DNA of 60,000 bases from Adiantum capillus-veneris (GCA_014529385.2 CM043970.1:64936496-64996495), one strand, 5' to 3'. Shown: positions 1 through 10,147, counted from the stretch's first letter. Numbers and translations: made by a program. Notes: generated by a model not told the origin, from the letters alone.

Positions 1-1
1 A

Positions 2-275
2 AGATCAAAAAGATAAGGATGCACAACCCAGGCTCACTCCGCGGGAGAGAGCCAACTACATTAAAGAGGGGAAGTGTTTTGGGTGCGGGGAACAAGGACA
101 CATCTCTGCGAAGTGTCGTAAAAAGGCACAAAAAGAACAGGATGAAGCAGCTGAGGAACATGAACGGAAAGGCAAGATGAAAGCAGGACTGGTTCCAGAT
201 TGCATGGGTACTGACTTTAGCACGATTGATAAGAGTACAGAACTTTGCCGAGCTTGGGGCAAAGTGAGAGATTAA
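2..275 (+). pseudogene. Gag C-terminus with CCHC zinc knuckle (partial)
   Basis: The readable frame gives a basic, lysine-rich peptide with one CX2CX4HX4C knuckle at about 75-116 (KCFGCGEQGHISAKC). This is the nucleocapsid part of a retrotransposon Gag, which binds the element's RNA inside virus-like particles. The Gag start is outside the window. A stop (TAA near 273) lies just before the protease region, in the place where gag and pol would normally be joined. A matching knuckle occurs in the inverted relative near 4440-4490. Confidence 0.85.
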
Positions 276-715
276 GAAGCCCTAATTTTCTTTGATAGAG
301 GAGCCAAGGCCAACTTCATTTCACCTGAATTGGTGGCGCGGCTCGAGATTACACCCGATCGGATGGGACCACTAGCAGAGGCAGTTCTAGCGGCATCCGG
401 CAGGGACGTAGCCATTACACCTGTCACTGGCAAACTTCGGTTGCATTGTCAGCGGTATTTGGGGCACGAGGACTTCTACATAATGCCCTTGGAAGGTTGT
501 AATGTCATCCTGGGAAATCCCTGGTACCATAAGAACAACGTCGTGATCGACTATCAGGCGAAAAAAGCAACTTTGACTTCAGAAAAGGGCCGAACCATTG
601 TACTTGATGTAAAACTTAAGGGCGAGTCTGTCCCTATTGTATCGGCTTCGGCCGTTTCAAAATTAATGAAATCCAATCTGTTTGTTTACTCGATCTTTTT
701 TGAAAGAGTTGAATG
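276..715 (+). pseudogene. Retropepsin (protease) domain, active site D-R-G
   Basis: The frame downstream of Gag reads like a Ty3 retropepsin: a hydrophobic strand, the catalytic loop, then the C-terminal signature VILGNPWYHKNNVVIDY (about 505-555). In the active-site loop (near 294-304) the expected Asp-Ser/Thr-Gly is Asp-Arg-Gly, so this protease should be inactive. In a working element it would cut the Gag-Pol polyprotein. The frame runs to a stop near 714 and RT continues in another frame. Confidence 0.8.
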
Positions 716-759
716 ATGATCATAGGACAAATATGTATGATCTAGAAAAAGAATGTCAA

Positions 760-1700
760 GATCTTCTCCACACTCATGCCGATTGCTTTTCTGAGGGCTT
801 GCCAGGCGAGTTGCCACCAACTCGTCCTGAGGATCATACCATTGATCTGATACCTGGAAGCAGACCACCAAACCGGACACTTTACCGTGTGAGCCGAGCT
901 CAGAATGAAGAGATTATGAACCAAGTGAAAGACCTCTTGGAAAAGGGTCTTATCCAGCTGAGTACTTCACCTTACTGCTCTCCGGTGTGCTGTTGGTTTT
1001 GAAGAAAGAAGGATCTTGGAGAATATGCATTGACTATAGAGCTCTCAATAAAATCATCATCAAGAACAGATTTCCGATTCCCGGAATCGATGATATTCTA
1101 GACCGACTACAGGGATCCTTTTGTTTCAGCAGGATCAATTTGAAGAGCGGATATCATCAGATCCAAATCGCGCCGGAAGATGTCTACAAGACAGCTTTTC
1201 GGACGACTTTTGGTTTATTTGAGTTTTTGGTGATGCCTTTTGGCCTAATCAATGCTCCAGCGACATTTAACAGAAAGATGGACAGGATTTTTTGAGAGTA
1301 CAGACTATTTGTTGGCACTTTCTTTGACGACATCATTGTTTTCTCCAAGGATGAGGCAGAACATAGAGAACATCTGCTACAGGTCTTTCAGGCATTACAA
1401 GATCACAAGTTGGTGATTAATGCAGAGAAAAGTGAATTTTTCCTACTCGAGATACACTTTTTGGGACACATTGTCTCAGCAGCAACAACAGGAGTGCAGA
1501 TGGACCCAGCCAAGATAGAGACTATCCGTGATTGGTTCGATTTGAAGAATATCCATGGAGTTAGAAGCTTCTTGGGCTTATGTTCGTACTACCAGCGGTT
1601 CATTAGAAAGTCTGCAGAGGTTGCTTCCCCTTTGCATATCTTGACACAGAAAGGAGTCCCTTTCTCGTGGGGACCCTCAGAGTTGACTGCCTTTTAGACA
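760..1700 (+). pseudogene. Reverse transcriptase domain (Ty3 type)
   Basis: RT blocks can be followed across three frames: the entry motif around IDLIPGSRPP (about 841-870), the palm segment with [11 protein letters not shown] (1018-1050), then [13 protein letters not shown] (1126-1165), [12 protein letters not shown] (1233-1268) and the catalytic box, here FFDDIIVFS (about 1321-1347) where the family usually has YxDD. The LGHIVS connector follows near 1461. A frameshift near 985 and a stop near 1295 break the frame. When intact it would copy element RNA into DNA in cytoplasmic particles. Confidence 0.88.
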
Positions 1701-2200
1701 TTGAAAGAGAAATTGACTACAGGACCCGTTTTGACTTTGCCGGATTTCCAGAAGTCATTTGAAGTATATTGTGATGCTTGTGGTCGTAGTCTGGGTGCGG
1801 TCTTAAAGCAAGGCCATGTCATTGCCTACGAGAGCCGATTGTTCTCAAGGCCGGAATCGACAACACAGATATATGAGAGAGCTTTTGGCGGTTATCCATG
1901 CTCTTACTTAGTGGCGACATTACCTACTCGGAGCGGATTTTACGGTCTTCACAGATCATCAGAGTTTACGCTACTTCTTGTCACAAAAGCAGCTATCGGA
2001 AAAGCAAATGCGGTGGGCGAACAACTTGTCACAGTTTCACTTCCAGATTGTCCATGTGCAGGAACAGAAGAACTTGGTGGCAGATGCTGTCTCAGAAGCC
2101 ATTGGTTCTGGCTATTTCCGCGATACATCATAGGAGCTTTGAGGATATGGTCAATCATTATGCCACAGATACATATTTTGCTGATATTTTCACTCGGATA
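1701..2200 (+). pseudogene. RNase H domain (Ty3 type), frameshifted
   Basis: After the RT connection segment comes a recognisable RNase H start, with [12 protein letters not shown], the strand [16 protein letters not shown] (about 1756-1805; first acidic residue present) and [11 protein letters not shown] frameshift around 1880-1900 moves the remainder (with a motif like NLVADAVS, 2070-2095) into another frame. The domain would remove RNA from the RNA/DNA hybrid. Confidence 0.8.
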
Positions 2201-2640
2201 CGGAATGGGGAGGTAGTAGCGGGATATTCCATTCGGGAGGGCTACTTGATGAAGAAAACCATGTTGTGCGTTACACAGCCGTTGAGAGAAAAGGTTCTAA
2301 CCGAATGCCACTGTCCGCCATTTACGGGTCACCGGGGCATTGCTACCACCTTGAAAGGTGTGGAGAAATACTTCTTTTGGCCGAGACTCAAGAAGGATGT
2401 TGACGATTTTGTACGCAGTTGCTCGGTATGCCAGAAGGTCAAGTTTGACAGGCATAAAGCACAGGGATTGTTATAGCCTTTACCCATACCCACTCGCCCC
2501 TGGGAAAGTATTGCAATGGATTCCATTTTTGATCTCCCAAGAACACAGAGTGGTCATGATGGTATCTGGACTGTTATTGACAAATTTAGCAAGCAAGCTC
2601 ATTTCATTTCAGTGAAGGAAACAATCAAGCCGGATTGTGA
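2200..2640 (+). pseudogene. Integrase N-terminal H2C2 zinc domain and start of core
   Basis: The segment ends the RNase H linker and contains an H2C2 finger with H near 2300-2335 and CSVCQK near 2425-2442. The start of the integrase core follows, with [11 protein letters not shown] and [13 protein letters not shown] (2565-2605), where the first catalytic Asp belongs. The frame then jumps directly to the integrase C-terminal region at about 2637. The second Asp and the Glu of the DDE triad are therefore deleted, removing roughly 400-500 bases compared with a normal Ty3 integrase. Confidence 0.82.
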
Positions 2641-3170
2641 AGCTTCGGCTAAGCAAGGCTCAGGAGTCTTACTCATGGCAGGCCAACAAGCATCATCAGG
2701 ATGTTTCTATCAAGGAAGGGAATTGGGTGTATTTAAGAATCATGAAGCAACGTCTTAAGCAAGTTGGAAAGAAGTCTCCAAAGTTGTCTTTCAGAATGTA
2801 CGGTCCATTTCCTATCATTAAAAAGATAAAAGAGGTTTCTATGAAATTGCAATTGCCTAACTCATGGTCAATGCACAACATTTTCCATGTTTTTTGGTTG
2901 AAAGTGTTTCAGGGAACACCTCCGAAGGACATTTCCGAAGAAGAAGAGCTGGAGATCATTGATGAAGCTGAAGTCATGGAGCCGGAGCAAGTGTTGCTGC
3001 ATCAATTTCGCCATGGCTCAAAGAAGCAAGTCAAACAGTACTTTTTGAAGTTCAAGGATCGAGGAACCCACGAAGCAGCGTGGGTCGATGAAGAGTTTTT
3101 CAAAAATTATCTAGAGTTGTTGGCAGACTACAAGGAAGCCATGCAGCTCGGTACCAGTACCTCACTTTGA
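2640..3170 (+). pseudogene. Integrase C-terminus with chromodomain
   Basis: The frame contains the post-core motif ([10 protein letters not shown]), a GPF/Y-type segment with YGPFPIIKKI (about 2800-2829) and NIFHVFWLKVF. It ends in a chromodomain-like module, with LEIIDEAEVMEPEQVL (2950-2997) and KQYFLKFKDRGTHEAAW (3036-3086). Chromodomains on chromoviral integrases tether the element to modified histones and bias insertion toward heterochromatin. The stop overlaps the purine tract. This 177-codon stretch is open, unlike the rest of pol. Confidence 0.85.
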
Positions 3171-3181
3171 AAAGGAGGGGA
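3169..3181 (+). promoter_or_regulatory. Polypurine tract
   Basis: An A/G-only run (GAAAAGGAGGGGA) ends one base before the LTR's TGTCACGTG. This is the primer for plus-strand DNA synthesis. It fixes the LTR start at 3182 and shows that this LTR is the 3' one. Confidence 0.9.
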
Positions 3182-3411
3182 TGTCACGTGCACATCTAAC
3201 CCTATGTGCATGTGGACAAGCTACTTCAGGTCCAAGGTTCAGGTCAGCTTAGTAAGTGTTCTTGCAACTTTGTGAGCCTGTGCGCAGGCCGTGCATATCC
3301 AGGCACTTAGAGTAGTTGCATATCCTTTGGTTGCACACAGCATGATCATCAGCATGACATTCAGTAACCATCATCAAGCATCATCAGCCCTAGCGCCAGG
3401 ATTATCAGCAT

Positions 3412-3640
3412 TCAGCGTTTGCAGATCAGCCTACGCCAGCGTTTGTAGATCAGCCTACACCAGCGTTTGCAGATCAGCCTGAACCATCGTTTTATATCAG
3501 CCTGTATCAACGTTTTCATCAGTGTTATCAGCAAACTGTGTCAGCCAGCAATAGCGTTTTTCAACAACCTGTTTTCAGCCAGGTAGTCCAGCGTTTTCAG
3601 CCCAGAACCGGCAGCGTTTTCAGCCTCTAAAGACAGCATT
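3412..3640 (+). repeat. LTR-internal minisatellite, ~22-bp units
   Basis: At least three near-identical units of CCAGCGTTTGCAGATCAGCC type sit at 3412-3482, followed by increasingly degenerate AGCGTTTTCAGCC units to about 3640. The same short motif, in looser form, fills the matching part of the other two LTR copies. Confidence 0.8.
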
Positions 3641-3822
3641 TTCAGCCATCAGTTGTCGCCTTCGCTTTGCCGTCGTCATCGACTTAGACCATCATTGCAT
3701 CATAGCATCAAGAACTTTGCATCAACACCATTGTAGCAGATTTGTGCAATCAATAGCATAGACTTCTCTCGCCATCAAGAGGCGCCCTTGGAGGAGGGTT
3801 TGACAACAGTCTAGTGTCGTAT

Positions 3823-3825
<3 letters not shown>

Positions 3826-3894
<69 letters not shown>
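3826..3894. repeat. (CT)n microsatellite, ~69 bp
   Basis: An uninterrupted CT run. The other LTR copies have only a short TTCTCTTCTCTCTCTATCTC stretch at this site (near 8942 and 9425), so the expansion happened in this copy. Confidence 0.98.
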
Positions 3895-3897
<3 letters not shown>

Positions 3898-3954
3898 CCT
3901 TCATTCACAATGTCAATCACTAAGTTCAACATTCATTTCCGCTGCACCTTACAA

Positions 3955-4400
3955 TTCAGCAGAATACTCTCAGCACATCAGTATCCCTGAAGCCCAAAGG
4001 GAAATCAGTGACTCTATTCCGTCCAGGTAATCTGTGACAAAGGAGTGGAGTAACTCCCCTCTTGTGCAGTCCCGCCTTCACCAGATTCAACGCACTGATC
4101 TGTAGGAACTCTTGGAATAGCCACAGCTAGATCAAAAGCGTCGAGGTAAAGTTCCAAATCTGAGGAGTATCTGTTATGTCCTCCTCCTCCATCCATTTCG
4201 CATTCAATGCCGGATGGTTCTTAACTAAGAACCACTGTTCACTTTACCTTTCTCTTTCCTGTCTTGGAAAGCCAGTCTTACCTTTCTTCCAAAAAGTCTT
4301 ATTTCATAAATTCATATAGCAAAATAATGCTAATTCATCCATAATGTTCTATCTAAAATCTGTTCTCCAACGAGTATCTCCTCGTCCTGCAGTATTCCCA
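3955..4400. other. Spacer between two chromovirus remnants
   Basis: No gene is recognised. Because the Gag fragment to the right reads leftward, this stretch may contain decayed pol of that minus-strand element, but I could not match any motif. Confidence 0.4.
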
Positions 4401-4419
4401 TTGTGTCAGTCATCCTTAT

Positions 4420-5200
4420 TATTGTGCCTTGATGGGCCATCGTGCAGCGATATGTCCTTGTTGTCCACATTCAAAACACTTTCCTGCTTTGAAATATTCA
4501 TCCCTCTAGTCTTCTGTCAGTCAAGGTCGTATATCTTTCTGTTCTTCTATCAATCGAGTTCGTGTATTTGTTTGTCGTCTGTTTCTGCTCTGACTTGTCG
4601 AAGGTTCATCTGGTGGGTAAGTCAAGTTACTCGAATGCATAGCGACTCCCCGCTTAGCATGTCCCATCAATTGTTTAATGGACTCTGACTGCTTCTCAAG
4701 GCAGTAGTCTCGAATTTCTTTGGGGAGTCCACAACAAAATCCCCAATCTGCTCCTTAAAACTGATCTTCTTGAAAAAAGAGGTCGGAAGGAAAGTATCCC
4801 AAAATCTTTCACAGTAATCATCCAAAGTGTCACCCTTGATCATCCGAAGGTAGTTCCAATCGGTTCTCACATCTGGTTCATACTCTTGAGTAAGCCATGA
4901 AGAAATAAAAGGTTTCTTAAATTTCAGTCACTCTGTCGGTGCTTCTTTTCTTAACAAAAGAGTGGACCAACATGTCCGTGCGTTGCCTTTCAAAAAGGAT
5001 GTTGCCTGTCTAATCTTTGAGTGCTCTGTATAGCAGCCTCCTAAAAATGCTATATCAAACTGTTGGATAAAGGCTAGAGCCTTAGGAGCATCTCAAAACC
5101 ATGAAAAGGTTTCAAACTTTAGTGCTTGTCCACCCTCTTTGAAGTCCTTAGCCTTCTTGCCTTGTCGCCGAGAAAATCATACTGATTGGCTCTGTAAAAG
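4420..5200 (-). pseudogene. Gag domain of an inverted chromovirus copy
   Basis: Read on the minus strand, 5170-4690 gives a classical retrotransposon Gag core: APKALAFIQQFDIAF, KIRQATSFLKGNA, then DWNYLRMIKGDTLDDYCERF and the segment to about 4690. Further on (near 4490-4440) is a zinc knuckle whose last cysteine is replaced by Trp (CFECGQQGHIAARW). There are stops (near 5094, 4927 and 4515). The Gag N-terminus is missing because the sequence joins the LTR directly at about 5275. Confidence 0.85.
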
Positions 5201-5274
5201 TGATTGTCTGCTCATCGTTTCTTTCCCTTTCTGTCCTCATGACTTGAGTCAGAAAAGGATGAGCTTTTACTTAC

Positions 5275-6424
5275 GGAAGGGAGAGCCTTCCGCTTCTTTA
5301 GTGAGAGAGTGCAATGGACACAACAAAGTGAATGGACACTGTGAATAGAAGTGAATGACACTGAGAGATAGAGAAGAGAATACGACACCCGAATGTTGTC
5401 AAAACCCTCCTCCGAAGGCCCCACTCTCTATGGCGAGAGCGGTCTACTTATGATTGCACAAATCTCTACAATGCTTGGACTTGCGGACGATGTCGACCAC
5501 GATGAGGACGACGACGAGACGGGCTGAAATCTGAGAATGCTAAGGGCTGAAATCTGCAAATCTTGTATCTGTTGAATTGTGACTCTATGTCGGTGACGAT
5601 GTCGATGACGACGATGCGACGACAACGCGCTGAAAACGCAGATGCTGAAATCTACGTTTCCGGGCTGAATCTGCAAACTACGTGGGATCTGACCGTGCGG
5701 CGAGGGTCTGCTGCGGGAAGGTGGGATTTGCGAGGTTCGGGACTTCTTCTACGAGTGCTAAAGGCTGAAAACTGAAAACGTTGATGCTTCTGCTGATTCC
5801 GTTGCGGAGGAACTGCAAAATGCTAGGTGCTCTGCTGTCCCAAAAACGCTAGGGCTGAAATTGGTCCTGCTGCTGCTGGTTGTTCTGCAAATGCAAAACG
5901 CCAGGCTGATCTACTATGTCGTGATGATGCCGGGCTGTTTTGCTGAACAAAACCGCCAAGGCTGGTCTACTGATGCAAAAACGCTAGTGTAGCTGCTGTG
6001 AGGCAAAAACGCTAGGGATCTTAGGGGTTCTGCGGAGAAGTTGCCTGTTGAGCGAGTGCTCCTGCTCCTGCTGCCCCTTCTGCCAAAAAGTGCTAGCTCT
6101 GGTTTGCTTATATATTATCTTAGCAAAATTTCCCTACCTACTTTTCAACAAAAGTCAATAAATAAGTGAAAAATGTCAAAAATAGGGAAAAGTGGGTTTA
6201 ATGCACTGGAAAATTCCCCTGATGGATTCTGATGGGAATGCTTATGATCATGCTGTGTGCAACCGGAGGATATGCATCTAATCTAAGTGTCTGGACATGC
6301 ACGGTCTGCGAACAGACTCACAAAAGTGCCAGATCACTTCCTATTCTAACTGACTTGACTGACTGAACCCTGGTCATGTTGTAGCTTGTCCACGGACACA
6401 TAGGGTTGGATGTGTCACGTGACA
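5275..6424 (-). mobile_element. 5' LTR of the inverted chromovirus remnant
   Basis: The right end, read on the minus strand, begins TGTCACGTGACACATCC, matching the LTR starts at 3182 and 7914. Minus-strand landmarks in order are the distal region with GTGCATGTCCAGACAC, a TATA-like TATATAAGC (near 6108-6118), AGCGTTTT-type repeats, and the end region up to about 5275. There it fuses to Gag without the LTR terminus or a primer-binding site, so a deletion removed the LTR end, leader and Gag start together. Confidence 0.88.
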
Positions 6425-7220
6425 ATTTCACAATTTGAGTCGACACAGCTTGATGTAGTTTCGTGCCCAGAGGTATTGGCCCCAAAGATTGTCGCCCCTT
6501 TCGGTATGTATTTTTATATTAATGCTTGATCAAAGTTACAACTACCCGCGGGTCCTCTGCTCTCAGACTCTGCGACGACTAGATGCTCTGAAGAGTGAGG
6601 CCCTTGGGTCCTTACAAGGAATGCCAAAAGCAGAGCCCCAAAAGCAGTTAAACTCAAAAGCAATGAGTCCCAAAAGCTTCTGACTCAAAAGCAAAGAGTT
6701 CCAAAAAGAAATTGTTCCCAAAATCTGCCAGCAAAAAGCACCAGCGCACAGCGCAATTGCGGAAATCCATACAGGCAGCGGGATTCCGTACAGGCTGCCA
6801 CGTAAGCAATCTATCAGCGCGTTTCACGGACGTCCGTACAGCTGCCACGTCAGCATGTCGTAATGTTGTCCGTATTGTCTGGCCAGGGAGTACTGCCACG
6901 TCTGACAGTTATCATGGATCAAGCGGCAATTGAAGAAGTGTGGTTACCAAGTGGCTAATCCTAGGACCAGTTCATAAGCTCCTTCGTAAAGAATGGAGAA
7001 TTTTCATGGATCAAGGGACAATTGAAGGAGTGTGGTTCCCAAGTGACCAATCATGGGACCAGTTCAGAAGCTCCTTCCACAATTTTTGTGACACCATCCC
7101 TCACCAAATTCCTTTTCCCTCTTATAACAAATTCATCTCTCTTAAATAACAAATGCCTTAAATAAGAGAAAGAATAAGCAAAATGCTCTCGTTGCTCAAA
7201 ACCATGAGTATTCTTTAGCA
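6425..7220. other. Unassigned sequence with a ~92-bp tandem duplication
   Basis: No gene is recognised. Two similar copies containing ATGGATCAAG and GACCAGTTCA lie at about 6905-6995 and 7000-7085 (period about 92 bp). The stretch 6700-6900 is GC-richer than its surroundings and repeats GCCACGT three times, but no product is evident. Confidence 0.5.
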
Positions 7221-7224
7221 CTCT

Positions 7225-7640
7225 AGCTTTGGTCATGTCCCCATTGCTACGTTGCAACATCTTCTTTTTAGAAATATGGTTATTGGCTTGCCCAAGCTTC
7301 GCAAGCCTCGTCATCTTTGCTCTTCATGTACAGAAGGCAAACAACACGGAGATTCATTTCTAGAGGAGGCCACTTTTTGTGCCTCTGTATTTTAAAGTTG
7401 GTTCATATTGATCTTGCATGTCCTATGGAGATGGATACGCTTGGTGATTCTAAGTATTAATTGATACTTGTTAATGATTTTTCTAGAAAAACCGGTATTT
7501 TTTCACAACTAATGCTCTTTCTAATTTTCAAGAATCAATAAGTTGAGTTGAAAAGCAATCTAACTCTAAAGTCTTTATCTAACTTGAGAGCTCACAATGG
7601 AGGTGAATTTATAACCTTTGATTCATTTTCCTTATCTAAA
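7225..7640 (+). pseudogene. Ty1/copia integrase fragment
   Basis: The plus strand gives a decayed GAG-pre-integrase plus integrase core: a MVIGLPKL stretch, CSSCTEGKQH (zinc-binding cysteines, about 7318-7347), LVHIDLACPMEMDTLGDSKY (about 7397-7456, first catalytic Asp kept), VNDFSRKT (7470-7493) and LRAHNGGEF (7587-7613), where the usual S/T-D-N has His in place of the second catalytic Asp. Several stops interrupt it. No LTR of this element is visible nearby. Confidence 0.75.
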
Positions 7641-7908
7641 ACAATTCAAAGAAAAACATATGTAATCACCCGTCGCATGGATGATCCACTTGTATACATA
7701 AGTTGTAATTGAAAGAGAATAAATCACACTTGCAAACTTGAGACGACACGGGAGCATAGTTTCCCTCTGGAGAAGATTGGCCCTCATATCAAGCGCCCTT
7801 GGTGGTATTTCTTTATTTATTAAATCACAGAAATACATCCGCTTGTACAAGCACACACTCTTAATCTGTTTTACAATGGCACACTAGCTTCATTCAGTGC
7901 CTAAAAGT
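7640..7908. other. Unassigned flank of the solo LTR
   Basis: No coding feature or repeat was recognised. It is the pre-insertion sequence that ends in the ACTAA target site. Confidence 0.4.
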
Positions 7909-7913
7909 ACTAA
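7909..7913 (+). repeat. Target-site duplication ACTAA (left)
   Basis: ACTAA directly precedes the LTR's TGTCACG and is repeated exactly at 9616-9620. Confidence 0.95.
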
Positions 7914-8235
7914 TGTCACGTGACGCATCCAACACTATGTGTCCGTGGACAAGCTACACCACGACAAGGGTTAGGTCAGTCCAATCAATCTAGATTAGAA
8001 GTGACCTGGCACTTTTGTGAGTCTATTCGTAGACCGTGCATGCCCAGACACTTAGTGTAGATGCATATCCTCTGGTTGCACACAACATGATCATAAGCAT
8101 TCCCATCAGAATCCATCAGAATCCTTCAGGGGAATTTTCCAGTGCATTTAGCCTATTTTACCTATTTTTGACATTTTTCACTTATTATTTTTAAGTGACT
8201 TTTGTTGGAAAGTAGGTAGGGAAAATTGAGTAAGT

Positions 8236-8250
8236 TTGTATATAAGCAAA
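8236..8250 (+). promoter_or_regulatory. LTR TATA box
   Basis: The motif TATATAAGC sits about 325 bp inside the LTR. It recurs at the equivalent place in the inverted LTR (minus strand near 6115), so it is the likely U3/R promoter of this family. Confidence 0.6.
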
Positions 8251-8610
8251 CCTAGACTAGCACTAATTGGCAAAAGAGGCAGCAGGAGCACTCGCTCAAC
8301 ATGCAACTTCTCAGCAAAACCCCAAGCCCTAGCGTTTTTGCTTCACAGCATCAAGCTAGCGTTTTTGGACCAGATCAGCCAACTTTTTTGCTCTTGCAGA
8401 TCCCTGGCGACAGAAGACTCAACAAGAAGCCTAGTGTTTTGCATTTGCAGGACATCCGACGACAGCAAAAACATTTTCAGCCCTAGCGTTTTTGATTTGC
8501 AGATCAGCCCCAGCGTTTTGCAGATTCACAGCGACGGAACATCAAGAGCCATCAGCATTTTCAGTTTTCAGCCCTTAGACACCGCAAATCAAGTCTCAAA
8601 CCTCGCAGAT

Positions 8611-9560
8611 CTCACCTTCCCGCAGCAGACCCTCGCCGCACGGTCAAATTCCACAAGGTTTACATTTTCAGCCCGGAAAACGCAGATTTCAGCATCTGCG
8701 TTTTCAGCATGTCGTCGTTGCATCGTCGTCATCGACATAGAGTCAGAATTCAGCAGATAGAAGATTTGCAGATTTTAGCCCTTGGAGTTTTCAGATTTCA
8801 GTCCGTCTTGTCGTCGTCCTCATCGTCGTCGACATCGTCGGCAAGTCCAAGCATTGTAGAGATTTGTGCAATCAATAGTAGACCACTCTCGCCATAGAGA
8901 GTGGGGCCTTCGGAGGAGGGTTTTACATCTCTGGTGTCGTATTCTCTTCTCTCTCTATCTCTCACTCTCATACACTTGCACCACAGTGTCCATTCACTTG
9001 TTTGTGAATATTGCACTCTCTCATTAAGAACGGAAGGCTCTACCTTCCATAAGAACGAAAAGGAACCTTGAGCACAGTCTCACTTTCCCGCAGCAGATCC
9101 TCGCCGCACGGTCAGATTCCGCAAGGTTTACAGTTTCAGCCCGGAAAACGCAGATTTCAGCATCTGCGTTTTCAGCGTGTCGTCATTGCATCGTCGTCAT
9201 CACCGTTGTCATCGACATAGAGTCAAAATTCAGCAGATAGAAGATTTGCAGATTTTAGCCCTTAGAGTTTCCAGATTTCAGCCCGTCTCGTCGTCGTCCT
9301 CATCGTCGTCGACATTGTCGGCAAGACCAAGCATTGTAGAGATTTGTGCAATCAATAGTAGACCACTCTCACCATAGAGAGTGGGGCCTTCGGAGGAGGG
9401 TTTTACAATGTCTCTAGTGTCGTATTCTCTTCTCTCTCTATCTCTCAGTCTCATACACTTGCACGCACAGTGTCCATTCACTTGTTTGTGAATATTGCAC
9501 TCTCTCATTAAGAACGGAAGGCTCTACCTCCCATAAGAACAAAAAGAAACCTTGCGCACA
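8611..9560 (+). repeat. Tandem duplication inside the solo LTR (~470-485 bp period)
   Basis: The block beginning with CCGCAGCAGACCCTCGCCGC (from about 8619) is repeated at about 9088. Both copies run through the CATCGTCGTCATCG stretch, the ACCATAGAGAGTGGGGCC-type stretch, the CT run and GGAAGGCTCTACC. The copies differ by scattered substitutions and small indels. Confidence 0.93.
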
Positions 9561-9615
9561 GTTCGGAGCACTCATCTTGAGCAAAGTTCAAATATTCATT
9601 CCGCTGCACCTAACA

Positions 9616-9620
9616 ACTAA
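9616..9620 (+). repeat. Target-site duplication ACTAA (right)
   Basis: An exact repeat of 7909-7913, directly after the LTR end CTAACA. Confidence 0.95.
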
Positions 9621-9789
9621 AAACATAGTAACAGGGAACAGGCGGAGCGGACCCTAAACATTCCGAAACGACATTCCGGACACTCGAGAATGGAATGCCG
9701 TTCTAGAACGGGGTCTAACCTAAACGGGGCGGAACAACGGAACGAGAATCCGGGATGGTCAACCAAAAAAGTCAACATTTTTGTAACTA

Positions 9790-9930
9790 GCCATTTGGGG
9801 CATGTTTGGGGCATGTTTGGGGGCAGATTTGGGGCTATTTGGGGACAGGTTTGGGGCTATTTGGAGGGCTAATTTAGGGCTGTTTGGGGGCTATTTGGAG
9901 GGCTGATTTGGGGCTGTTTGGAGGCTCGTC
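9790..9930 (+). repeat. G-rich minisatellite, TTTGGGGC units
   Basis: About a dozen units built on TTTGGGG (GGGGCATG, GGGGCTAT, GGAGGGCT variants) give many runs of three or more G on the plus strand. Such arrays can fold into G-quadruplexes. No coding meaning is evident. Confidence 0.85.
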
Positions 9931-10115
9931 TCACCTCCTCCTCAACTCTCAACATCTCTACTGAGCTACTCTCCTTGCTAAAGCTTTAAGCTTGGACATG
10001 GAGCTCTAGCTTCTACCTGTTCTTTTTTGGCGGAAAGCACAACACCAGAACAAATGTGGCTTTTACCTCTCTTTCTCAAGCTCCATCCCTCCCTCTCATG
10101 TCTCAAGCTCCATCC

Positions 10116-10147
10116 CCTCCCCCCCCCCCCCCCCTCTCTCTCTCTCA
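10116..10147. repeat. Poly-C / CT tract
   Basis: Sixteen consecutive C at 10119-10134 run into a short CT repeat, inside a stretch where a TCAAGCTCC motif recurs four times (10075-10170). Confidence 0.9.

Larger units (their letters stand above)
1..3954 (+). mobile_element. Ty3/gypsy chromovirus, 3' portion with 3' LTR
   Basis: The domain order Gag zinc knuckle, aspartic protease, RT, RNase H, integrase H2C2, integrase C-terminus, chromodomain, purine tract and LTR is the Ty3 order. The chromodomain near the pol end places it among chromoviruses. The 5' LTR and most of Gag lie left of the window. Pol is broken by several frameshifts and stops, the protease and RT motifs are altered, and most of the integrase core is deleted, so this copy cannot move on its own. 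Two further LTRs of the family occur at 5275-6424 (minus) and 7914-9615 (plus). Confidence 0.92.
3182..3954 (+). mobile_element. 3' LTR of the chromovirus (773 bp, internally shortened)
   Basis: It begins TGTCACGTG after the purine tract and ends CTGCACCTTACA, the same end as the solo LTR at 9615. It is about half the length of that solo LTR. The TATA-bearing stretch is missing, and much of the middle is a degenerate repeat of an AGCGTTTGCAGATCAGCCT-like unit (3412-3640). A (CT)n tract sits at 3826-3894, where other copies have only a short imperfect CT run. Confidence 0.9.
7914..9615 (+). mobile_element. Solo LTR of the chromovirus family (1702 bp)
   Basis: It starts TGTCACGTGACGC and ends GCTGCACCTAACA, with a perfect 5-bp target duplication ACTAA on each side. 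No internal element sequence is present, so it is a solo LTR left by recombination between the two LTRs of a full copy. A TATATAAGC core-promoter motif lies near 8239-8247, with AGCGTTTT-type repeats downstream. Its unusual length comes from an internal tandem duplication (8611-9078 and 9079-9560). Confidence 0.96.

Noticed and set aside
4014-4196. Minus-strand 60-codon frame as a protease of the inverted chromovirus
   Set aside because: It lies in the right place after the zinc knuckle, but has no D-S/T-G or I-L-G motif.
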